DNA of 64,000 nucleotides from Lysobacterales bacterium (GTDB lineage Bacteria > Pseudomonadota > Gammaproteobacteria > Xanthomonadales > SZUA-5): contig JALHMG010000014.1 of assembly GCA_022844135.1 (NCBI GenBank), forward strand, positions 5,555 through 69,554, in the 5' to 3' direction. Each line of letters opens with the position of its first letter. Position 1 is the first letter of the stretch. Under the pieces are notes generated by a model. That model worked only from the letters and a program-made list of their open reading frames with translations. It was not told the origin of the DNA and made no database searches. Position numbers and translations under genes: made by a program. This document shows, in pieces, positions 1 to 9,300 of the stretch.

Positions 1-234
1 TCGCGGATATTTTTCAGGCGCGCGGCGAGTTGGACGAGGCGCTGCGCATCCGGCGCGAGGAGGAGCTGCCGGTGTATGAGCGCCTCGGCGATGTGCGCTC
101 ACGCGCGGTGACGATGGGCAAGATCGCGGATATTTTTCAGGCGCGCGGCGAGTTGGACGAGGCGCTGCGCATCCGGCGCGAGGAGGCGCTGCCGGTGTAT
201 GAGCGCCTCGGCGATGTGCGCTCACGCGCGGTGA
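1..234 (+). repeat. 123-bp tandem DNA repeat inside the TPR gene
   Basis: The segment starting at base 1 (tcgcggatatttttcagg) recurs at 124 with a period of 123 bp. The copies run from 1 to about 123 and from 124 to about 234 and are nearly identical, including third codon positions. One visible difference is an A/C change that turns a Glu codon into an Ala codon. This points to recent duplication or gene conversion of one 41-residue TPR unit. More copies probably lie left of the window. Confidence 0.85.
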
Positions 235-554
235 CGCTCAGCAGAATCGCCGGTGCACTTATAGCGAGCGGCGGTTTAACAAATGGCCGTATCCAGGAGA
301 TTTACGAAGCACTCGCCGAGTCGTTTGCGATTGCCCAGAAGCTGGGCCTGCGCGATGGCATCGGCTACGTTGGAATACAATTGGCGCAGGTGCTGGCGAT
401 ATGCGGCATGCGCGATGAAGCACTGGCGGTGCTTTCCGAGGCCGAGAATGCGCTTCGCTCCTTACAACAGGCACAAATGCTCGCGAACGTGCAACAACTC
501 AGGGAAACGATCTCTGCGATGACGATCAACGATCGCACGCCGCCGAACTATTAA
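1..554 (+). CDS. TPR-repeat protein, 3' part (gene starts before the window)
   Basis: The reading frame is open from the first base (first full codon at 3) to a TAA at 552-554, so only the C-terminal ~183 residues are seen. The protein is built of tetratricopeptide-type helices with a 41-residue period (cores like ELDEALRIRREE and LPVYERLGDVRSRAVT). Two units are almost identical at DNA level, and then comes a diverged capping part (GRIQEIYEALAESFAIAQKLG). TPRs of this EALRIRREE kind are protein-protein scaffolds, often at the end of large NACHT/STAND ATPases or serine/threonine kinases. Which one applies cannot be decided because the N-terminus is missing. No signal peptide or membrane segment is present in the visible part. 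Confidence 0.85.
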   Translation, partial: ADIFQARGELDEALRIRREEELPVYERLGDVRSRAVTMGKIADIFQARGELDEALRIRREEALPVYERLGDVRSRAVTLSRIAGALIASGGLTNGRIQEIYEALAESFAIAQKLGLRDGIGYVGIQLAQVLAICGMRDEALAVLSEAENALRSLQQAQMLANVQQLRETISAMTINDRTPPNY

Positions 555-753
555 GGCGGCACGATTTATTCGTCAACCGACGCGGGGGCGGACGGCGGGG
601 ATCTCGGGCCGAGCATGAACTCCTTCGTAAGCACTTCCCTGCGTCTGCCCGGGCTAAAGCGGCCATCGGCCTAGACGAAAAGTTTGGCCCCTGCCCCCCG
701 CCCCGTCGCTGAACTTAAATCGCCGGATAATTCTGGCCGGATCGCCGCGGGCG

Positions 754-1881
754 TTAGTGCGAAGGCGCAGTCGGTGCTGCCGGGTTCGTCTTCGTCGACA
801 ACGCCTCTTGCGATTGCAGCCAGCGATCGACGTTGTCGAAAAGTCGGAACACGTACGCCCGGTCGGTGTCGACGCCGCGCCAGAGGAACCAGCCCTGCGC
901 GAGCAGGTTGGTGCCGGTGTTGCGGCGGTTGACGAGCACCAGGCGGGTCTCGGGGTCGATGACGATGAACTGGCCACCCCAGCCATCGGCGTGGATGCGA
1001 CGGCGGCCGTCGCTGTGGCGTGTCCACCAAAGATGGCCATAGCCGTCATAAGCGCCGAACGTCTGCTTCGGATCGGTGTCGGACGAGGAATGCGCCGTGG
1101 TCATTTCCCGGATCCAGTCGCTGGATACGACTCGCTGACCGCGATACTCGCCTTTATTCGCCACCAGCAGCGCGAAGCGGGTCAGGTCGTCGGCGCTCAT
1201 GTAGATGATGTACTGGCGGACACTGGAGCCCTTGATCCGGTCCCAGTCGACGTCCGCTGCCGTGAAGTGCTGCATGCCCAGCGGCTGGGCCAGCCATTCG
1301 ACGATGATCGTGCCCAGCGGCTTGCGCGCCTTGCGCTCCAGGATTTCGCCCAGGGCGTTGAATCCCCAGTTGTTGTAGAAGAAGGCATCGCCGGGCCTGG
1401 ACGAATGGCGAGCCGGGCGCTCCCAGTTCTGGCCGGAGGCATCGATGTAGATGCCGGATCGCGACTTGAGCAAATCCGCGACCGTCGCCTGCTTCTCCAG
1501 GGGCGTCAGCGGAGATTTCTGGTCGTCGTAACCCAGGGCTTCGAGGGTGTCGTCGCGTTTCAGCAAACCCTTTTCGATGGCGATGCCATACAGCACGGCC
1601 ATGATGCTCTTGCGAACCGAGTGGGTATTGATCTTCTGGGTGACCTGACCGTCCCGGTACAGCAGTTGCCCTTCCTTGACGATGACCAGCGCATCGGACC
1701 GGTTCGCCTCAGCGTCCCGGGTCAGTTCGAGGATCCCGGGCGCATTCCATTGCGGCGCCCTCGGCAGATCCTCGACGTCCGCCGGTCTGCCGCCGGACGT
1801 GCAGCCGCTGAGTAGCGTCAGCAGCAGGACCAGGCCGATGCGCTTGAACAGCGCGTGGGAGTGGATGTGTAGTGTGATCAC
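754..1881 (-). CDS. Lipoprotein serine hydrolase of the class C beta-lactamase / penicillin-binding fold
   Basis: A protein of about 375 residues. I start it at a GTG at 1881, because this gives a classical lipoprotein signal (LLLTLLSGC, lipobox Cys27). The upstream in-frame extension would overlap the divergent AraC gene. The serine beta-lactamase motifs are present: Ser88-Val-Arg-Lys91 (SxxK), Tyr169-Asn-Asn171 (YxN) and a C-terminal HADGWGG segment in the place of the KTG/HxG box. Family members are periplasmic or outer-membrane serine hydrolases (esterases, DD-peptidases, 6-aminohexanoate-dimer hydrolase-like enzymes). Sequence alone does not show antibiotic hydrolysis. The gene diverges from the AraC-type regulator across 242 bp, which suggests local regulation. 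Confidence 0.85.
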   Translation of the reverse strand: MITLHIHSHALFKRIGLVLLLTLLSGCTSGGRPADVEDLPRAPQWNAPGILELTRDAEANRSDALVIVKEGQLLYRDGQVTQKINTHSVRKSIMAVLYGIAIEKGLLKRDDTLEALGYDDQKSPLTPLEKQATVADLLKSRSGIYIDASGQNWERPARHSSRPGDAFFYNNWGFNALGEILERKARKPLGTIIVEWLAQPLGMQHFTAADVDWDRIKGSSVRQYIIYMSADDLTRFALLVANKGEYRGQRVVSSDWIREMTTAHSSSDTDPKQTFGAYDGYGHLWWTRHSDGRRRIHADGWGGQFIVIDPETRLVLVNRRNTGTNLLAQGWFLWRGVDTDRAYVFRLFDNVDRWLQSQEALSTKTNPAAPTAPSH

Positions 1882-2123
1882 GGTACGAGCCTCGCTGAAA
1901 GGAGAGTCGAGGCTCTCGCACCAAATGCCGCCATACCTCCTGTTGCGCAAACGGATGCTCTCAAAACAAAAATGGGAGTCGAGAAAGCCCCCTCGCCTTG
2001 CGTTCCCGGCGGCAGGGACCGGAACGAGCCAATAGAATCGACGGCCCCGCAAGCCCACTCGGCGAGACGCGTCCTGTCCTGCGGGTCTTGCTCCACAGCG
2101 TTCAGCGGAAAGGTCAGCGCGAC
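1882..2123. promoter_or_regulatory. Divergent intergenic region between the serine hydrolase and the AraC-type regulator
   Basis: 242 bp separate the two divergent starts, so both promoters must lie here. I see no convincing sigma-70 hexamer pair. The AraC-type gene would have a weak ribosome-binding stretch (GGAAAGG near 2107-2113) upstream of ATG 2124. Confidence 0.4.
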
Positions 2124-3266
2124 ATGCAAACACTCATGAGCACGCTGCTGTTGCTCGGGGCGATCCAGGGCGGTATCACGGGCGTCGGGCTGCTGCTGTA
2201 CGCAGGCCGCAAGAACGGCACGCATTGGCTGGCGCTCGGCGTGCTGGGGCTGGCCCTGACTTTGTTACGCCTGTGGACACATGCCACGGGCCTGGAAGCG
2301 CAGCCACTGTTCCGGCGCCTGCCCTTGAGCTTTGACCTGGCGATCATGCCGCTGGCGTATCTGTATGCGCTGTCGCTCACCGCCGCGCCGGCAGCCGCGA
2401 TTCGTCGCGGGCTCGCGTGGCTGGTGCCCTGGGCGGTGATCTTGATCCATTCGGTGTTCGTTTACCTCGCGAGCCTGGGACAGGGAGAACTCGCTCGGAT
2501 GGATGCGATCTCAGAGCAATGGCATTACTCGCGCGTCAAGTACCTCGAAGATCTGTTGGCCGTTGCGATGAATCTGATCCTGGCCGGGCTGATCTGGCAG
2601 CGCGTCAGCCGCTACCACGCGCGCATCGAACATTGGCTGCCGGAGCAACCTGCCTCTTTGTTGGGCATCCTGAAGTTCAGCATGGCATTGGCGCTGATCG
2701 CTGCCGTCGCCAACCTGATCGGTTTCGTGACCAACGTCGTGCTGCAACTGGGAGATCGCCACTACATCAGTCTCGGAGTCAATGCCTGCTATGTCGCCGT
2801 GGTCTACATCGCCGGAATCGTCGGGTTTCGGTTGAAGGACCTGCCGCAGTTCGCAGCGGCGCCTGCCGAGCCATCCGTTCCCGCGCCAACGGAATCGGCG
2901 CTGGATGCGACCTATCAGCGAGTGCAGACGCTGATGCAGGTCGAACGTCTGTACACCGAACCTGATCTCAATCTCAACGACGTCGCGAAGCGCCTGAATC
3001 TGCCTGCAGCCGAAGCCTCAAAAGCGATCCGCGAGGGTTCCGGCAAGAATTTCCGATCCTACGTCAACGACTACCGCATTGCATCCGTCAAGCAAAAACT
3101 CACCGACCCCAACTACGCCCAGGTGTCGATCCTGGCCATCGCCTTGGAAAGCGGCTTCAACGCGGAATCGAGCTTCTATCGGGTGTTCAAGGCCGCCACT
3201 GGCCTGTCGCCGACGATGTTCCGGCAGACGCATGCGAACCCGGCATCTCCGCAGACCTCTGGATGA
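2124..3266 (+). CDS. Membrane-bound AraC-family transcriptional regulator
   Basis: A protein of 380 residues starting at ATG 2124, preceded by GGAAAGG. The N-terminal ~235 residues contain about seven hydrophobic segments (for example TLLLLGAIQGGITGVGLLLY and LAWLVPWAVILIHSVFVYL). The C-terminal ~105 residues form an AraC/XylS helix-turn-helix (DLNLNDVAKRLNLPAAEASK, then VSILAIALESGFNAESSFYR and FKAATGLSPTMFR). Such 7-helix plus HTH_18 proteins are common in Gammaproteobacteria and are thought to sense a membrane or periplasmic signal; the ligand is generally unknown. The divergent hydrolase gene is the most likely target. A GC-rich hairpin follows the stop. Confidence 0.85.
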   Translation: MQTLMSTLLLLGAIQGGITGVGLLLYAGRKNGTHWLALGVLGLALTLLRLWTHATGLEAQPLFRRLPLSFDLAIMPLAYLYALSLTAAPAAAIRRGLAWLVPWAVILIHSVFVYLASLGQGELARMDAISEQWHYSRVKYLEDLLAVAMNLILAGLIWQRVSRYHARIEHWLPEQPASLLGILKFSMALALIAAVANLIGFVTNVVLQLGDRHYISLGVNACYVAVVYIAGIVGFRLKDLPQFAAAPAEPSVPAPTESALDATYQRVQTLMQVERLYTEPDLNLNDVAKRLNLPAAEASKAIREGSGKNFRSYVNDYRIASVKQKLTDPNYAQVSILAIALESGFNAESSFYRVFKAATGLSPTMFRQTHANPASPQTSG

Positions 3267-3283
3267 ACTTCGTGGTCCTGCCC

Positions 3284-3306
3284 TCGGGCCGCAGCGCGCG
3301 GCCCGA
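3284..3306. terminator. Hairpin between convergent genes (likely bidirectional terminator)
   Basis: TCGGGCCGC at 3284-3292 pairs perfectly with GCGGCCCGA at 3298-3306 around a 5-base loop. It lies in the 56-bp gap between the AraC-type gene (ending 3266) and the large protein gene ending at 3323 on the other strand. No T-run follows, so termination is inferred from stem strength and position. Confidence 0.55.
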
Positions 3307-3322
3307 TGGGCATGGCCCACGT

Positions 3323-6300
3323 TTACTGCAGCGTCGCACTCTGCAAGCGCCAGCCCTCGCCGTCGCGCGTGGCGGTCCAGCGTAGCGTCGGGTCGCCACC
3401 GAAGCGCTGCCAACTGCCCAGTTGCCAGCCGATGCTGCCGCGCGTGGCCAACGCATACTCAACCTCGCCGTTGAACGTCCGCGCGTAAATCCGCAACACG
3501 CTGCCTTGCTTGTCGTCCAGGCGGAACACGCTGATCGCCACGCCATCCAGCGCGCTGCGCAGCGCCGCGCTCGGCAGAACGAAGCTGCCGCTCGGCGCGT
3601 TGATGCTGGCCGCTTCAAAGCCGTTGCGGAACAGCGTGTTCAACTGGTCGACGTCGGTCTGGCTGTTATTGCCAGGCGTTGGATCTTCGATCGTCGAATC
3701 GGCCGGCAACTGCACGCTCGCGGTATTGCTGATCTGATCCGGCCTGCCGATCACGGTACCGAACAACGTGTAGTTCAGCAAACCGGGCAACGGCATTTCA
3801 GCGATCGCCTGATCGATGTTGCCCGTGCCCGAGTTCTGCGGACAAATCGCGCCACCGGCGGCATCGCAGCTCCACTGCACGCCCGAGAGTTCTGCCGGCA
3901 CCGTATCCAGCAGCCGCAGATTGCGGGCCACATCCGGGCCGACATTGCGCAGCTGGATCGTGTACACCTGCAACTCGCCCGGCTCGTAGAACGCATCGCC
4001 GTTGCTCTTGGTCACCTGCACATCGCTGAGTGCAAACACCAACGTGCTTGCATTGCCGCTGCCGCTGCTGGTCGCGCCGTTGTAGTCGGCATTGCCCGCA
4101 TAACTCGCGGTGATGGTGCGGCTGCCGAGGCTCGCGAAGTTCAGGTTGCAGGTGGTTGCCGGCAACGTGACCGTGCAACTGTTGGCGCCGCTCGTGACAG
4201 TGACCGTGCCGGTGGGCGTGCCGCCGCCGGGCGCGACCGCAGCGAGTGCGATGGTGTAGGTCGCTGGCGTATTGATCCGCACGCGCGCCGGGCCGGTAAC
4301 GCTCAGCGTGGTGCTTGCGGCGTTGACCTGATGCAACTCGGTGTCGCTGCTCGCAGCAAACGCGGTGTTTGCGGGAGTGTATGTGGCAGTCAGCGTCTTC
4401 GCGCCCGCGGTGGTGCTGGTGAGCTGGCAACTGGCGCTGCTGTTGGGTACCGTGCCCGGAATCAAGTTCACCGGACCGCAGCTCGATGTGCCGTCGCTCA
4501 CCGTGATCGTGCCGGCAGGCGTGAGCGTTTGCGCCGCCACCGTTACATTCACCGTGTACGGCTGACCAACCAGACTCGCATCGGGATCATCGCTGGTGAT
4601 GGTGGTCGTCGTGGGCTGTTGATCGTCATCCTGCAACGTGCCGGTGGCGCTCAAGCTGCCCGGCGTGGCGTTGACGATGCTGGTCAGGTTCAGCGCAAAA
4701 CTCTGATCGCCCTCGAAGGTGGTATCGCCGTTGATCGTCACCGCAATCGGCACGCTTTGTGTGCCGGCTGGAATCGTGACCAGTGCGCTCGGCAACGCCA
4801 CAAAGTCGGCGTTCGGTGCGGTCGATACGGCCGTGCCATCTTGCGTGGCTCGGGTGAAGGTCACGTCGCGACCCGACACTGCGCTCAAGCTTGCGGTGAA
4901 CGTCAGCGTGTTGCTGGCATTGCCCTCAGGCTGCGCCACATTGGCAACGCTCAGCGTTGGTGTGGCGTCGTCGTCCTGAATCGTGCCGGTGGCGGTGGCC
5001 GTGCCCAACGGGAGCGTCACATTGCCGGTGGCGCCCAGCCCGGAGAGCGTGAGCGTGAACTGCTCGTCGTTCTCGTCCAGCGCGTCGTTGTTGATGATCA
5101 CGTTGACCGTCTGCGCCGTGCTGCTGTTCGGCGGGAAGGTGACCGTGGCATTCGCGATCGCCGTAAAGTCGGCGGCAGTGGCTGTTCCCGGTGTCGAGTT
5201 CGCCGTTACCGTGACTCCCGATTGCACGGGATTGCTTAGCGTCACCGTGAAGGCCATCGGACTGGTCGCCTCCGACTGACTGACGCTGGTCGGCGCGAAC
5301 TGCACGGTAGCGCTGTCGTTGTCGGTGATGGTTCCGGTGCCGCTGCCGTCGTCGATCGCCGCGGTGCCGAGGGTGTTCACCACATTGCTCAGCGTCACGG
5401 TGAAGGTCTCCGTGACTTCAACCAGCGACTCGCCAGTGATCGGCACATTGATGGTCTGGCTGGGCGCGCCGTTGGCGGTGAATGTCAGCGTGCCGGTGCT
5501 GCTCGTGTAGTCGCTGCCAGCCGTCGCCGTGGCATTGCTGGTGGCGAAGTCGACGCTGAAGGCGCCGCCATTGCCGCTGCGGCTCACCGTGAACTGCAGG
5601 TTCTGGCTGCCGCTGTCGCCTTCGGTCAGGCCGGCGTCGGTGATCGTGATCTGGGCGATGTCGTCATCGTTGATCGTGCCGGTGCCGCTCAGCGTGGCCA
5701 CGTTGGCATTGCTGATGCCGCTGAGCGCCAGCACCACCGTCTCGTTGCCTTCCGAGACCAAATCGCCGATCACGGTCACGGGCAACGTGACGCTGAGATC
5801 GCCCGCCGGAATGCTGCCAGCCGTGCTGGCGATGGCCGTGTAATCGGTCCCCGCCGTCGCCGTGCCCGCCGCGCCGTTCGTCGCGTAATTGAAGTTCACC
5901 GGCAGGCCAGACGCAGTGCTCAGGCTCACCACGAAGCTCAGCGGCGGATTGGTGGGCGGATTGCCTTCGGTGACACTGGGCGCGCTGATCGTGATCGTCG
6001 GCGCGTCGTCGTCGTTGGTGATGGTGCCGGTCGCCGTCGCGGTGCCCGGCGGCAGCGTGACATTGCCGATGGCGACGAGACTCGACAGCGCCAGCGTGTA
6101 GGTCTCGTTGCCTTCGAACAAGCTTTCATTGGCGATGACCACGTTCACCGTTTGCGGCGTGGTGCTGTTCGGCGCGAAGCTCACCGTGCCGCCGCTGATC
6201 GCGGTGAAGTCGGCCGGCGATCCAGCCGTTCCCGGCGTCGAGTTCACCGTCAGCGTCACGCCCGATTGCACGGGATTGCTCAGCGTTACCGTGAAGGCCA

Positions 6301-9300
6301 TCGGACTGGTCGTCTCCGACTGACTGACACTGGTCGGCGCGAACTGCACGGTGGCGCTGTCGTTGTCGGTGATCGTGCCGGTGCCCACGGCCGTGCCGAT
6401 CTGCGCGTTGCCGGTCGCATTGCTCAGCGTCACGGTGAACGCCTCGGTGCCTTCGACGATGTTGTTGCCAATGATCGGGACTTCAATGATTTGCGTTTCC
6501 GCGCCACCCGCCGCGAAGGTCAACACACCGTTGCTGGTTGTGTAGTCGCTACCGGCGACGGCCGTGCCATCCGCAGTTGCGTAGGCGACATCGAACGCTG
6601 AGCCAGTGGTGCTTCGCGTCACCGTGAACGTCAGGTTGCTGCTGCCGCTGTCGCCTTCGGTCATGCTGACGCTGTTGATCGACAGCACCGGAACTGCGAT
6701 CACCGTGTTGGTGTCGGTGGCGTTGTTGTTAGCCGGACTCGGGTCGGTCACGCCGCCCGCCGCCACGGTCGCTGTATTGCTCAAGACGCCGGAGGCGGCG
6801 GCGCTGATGGGACATGTGGCGCTGAAGCTCACCGAGCCACCTGCCGGCAGGTTGACGCTTTCGTTGATGTTGCCGGTGCCGTTGAGCGCGCACGTGCCGC
6901 CACCTGCACCGACGCAGGTCCACGTGGGTGCCACACAGGCTGCCGGGAAAGTGTCGGTCACTGTGACCGTCGGTGCATTGCTCGGGCCGGCATTGCTCGC
7001 GGTGATTGTGTACACCGTGCTGCTGCCGGCATTCACGCTGGTCGTGCCGTCGGTCTTGGTGATGCTTACATCGGCCTGCGGGCTCAGCGTGTCCGTATCG
7101 GTTGCACTGTTGTTCCCAGTGTTCGGATCGGTCATCGACGTGGACACCGTCGCGGTGTTGGACAGACTGCCGGTCGCCGCCGCGCTGATGGTGCAACTGG
7201 CCGTATAGGTCACCGAGCCGCCGCTGGGCAGGTTCACCGAGTCATTGATATTGCCCGCTCCGGCTGCCGTACACGCACCACCGCCCGCGCCGATGCAAGT
7301 CCAGCTGCAGCTCAGGCTCGGTGGGAAGGTATCGGCCACCGTGGCGCTGCCTGGGCTGCCGGGCCCAGCGTTGCTGGCGGTGATGGTGTAGGTCGTGCTG
7401 CCCCCCGGCACGCTGCTCGTCGTGCCATTGGTCTTCGTGATGGCCACATCGGCCTGTGGCAACACCGAATTGGTCTGCCTCTCGTAGGCACCGATATCCA
7501 CGATGGGCGCGCTGCCAACGCCGGTATCGGCGACACCCGTATCGTTGTAGCGACGCGGATTGCCATCGAGGTCCGTGGTCACGCCGCCGGGAATGAGGCT
7601 GTTACTGCCCGCGTCGATGGCTGGGCTGAAGGCTGCAAGTCGGTAATCGCCGCCGGTGGTCGGCGCTGTATCGCCTGCGTCCAACAGGTTGACGAACAAC
7701 GGGTTCAGACCGACAAGGCTGTTGTTGGCTGTAAACGTTCCTCGAATGTCATTTGTGGCAGGGAAGAAAGATGCTTCGTTGCCATGCACGATCGAATTAT
7801 TCAGGACCACCGTACCGCTGTTATTGGCGATACCGCCACCGCCTTCCGTTCCCGCCGTGGTGAAATTCGCCGCGATTGTCGAATTGTTCAGCGTGAGATT
7901 ACCGCGAGAACGGATGGCGCCGCCCGGACTGGTGGCGCGATTGCCCGAAAGCAGTGTGTTGGTGATGACCGCCGTTCCCGAAGAAGGAATGAAGATCGCG
8001 CCACCGAAGTTGCCAGAGTTGCCGACGATACGGCTGTTATTGATGATCAGGGTCGGGCTTCCAATCCCCCAGATCGCCCCGCCGTCCCACTCCGGATTGC
8101 CATTCGAGAGTGTGATGTTGTTGAGCGTGAGGCTGCTGCTGCCGCTGTGAACAAAGAAGCGGAATAAGTTAGCGCTGTTGCGAGTGATGGTGCCGTTCTG
8201 AATGACAACTGCCGTTGTGATTTCAGGCAAACCTGTTCCAGATCCATATGCGGAAGTGTTGATTTCCGTCAAAGTGACCGTCTGACCGTTGAGGTCAATC
8301 ACGTCTGCCGTGCCGTTGGCATTCGCGCAATTGATGGCTTGAATCAGCTCTGCCGGGGTATTGCCCGTCAGTGTATACGGGAAGGTGTAAGCCGCGCATG
8401 GGGTAGGCGTATCGGTCTGCTTCTCATACGCACCTATATCGACAATCGGCGCAGTACCTGAACCGGTATCGGTTACGCCCGTGTCATCATAGAAGCGCGA
8501 ATTACCGTCCAAGTCCAACGTGATGTTGGCACCGGTTGCCACGCTATTACTACCAGCATCAATCGCCACGCTGTTGTTGCTTAAGCGATAGTTTCCACCA
8601 GTGGTGGGGGCAGAAGTTGGGCTTTGTGGTGCAATAAATGCCGGGTCGATTCCAACTAAACTGCTTATATTGTTGAACGTACCAAACACATTACCACCCA
8701 AACCGGGTGAATTTCCGAAAACGATGCTGTTTTGCAAATTCAACACCGCTTCGTTGTAAATCCCACCCCCCGATGGAGCGGCATTCCCGGCGATAGTACT
8801 GTTGATTACTGTCAACGTACCAGTAAAGCTATCAAGTCCGCCCGCAAAGTCATTAGCACGATTACCAGTAACAAGGCTGTTTATTACAGTTCCTGCACCT
8901 TCGTTGCGTATGCCACCAGCTTCCCGAGCTTGATTTCCTGAAACGGTGCTACTCATCACCGTTAACGTGCCATTATTGAAAATAGCACCACCATTACTAC
9001 TGTAAGGCGGGCCACCTCCGTTGGTCAAAGTCATGTCGCGCACGGTCAAGTTACCCGTCGAACTCACCGCCAAGAGCCGGAAGTTATTCACGTCGCTGCG
9101 GGTAATCGTGCCATTGCGGATGGTGATATTGGTCGTGATTTGCGGTAAACCCGTCGCGCCAGAGTAATTCGCGAACGAGTCGGTCAAGGTGATTGTTTGC
9201 GTATTGAGGTTAATCACGTCTGCCGTGCCGTTGGCATTCGCGCAGTTGATGGCTTGAATCAGCTCTGCCGGAGTGTTGCCTGTCATAGTGTACGGGAACG

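Noticed and set aside
3422-5239. A 605-codon open frame opposite the giant secreted protein
   Set aside because: It is a by-product of GC-rich third positions and repeat modules on the other strand. The product is Arg/Ala/His-rich with no domain, signal or ribosome-binding site.
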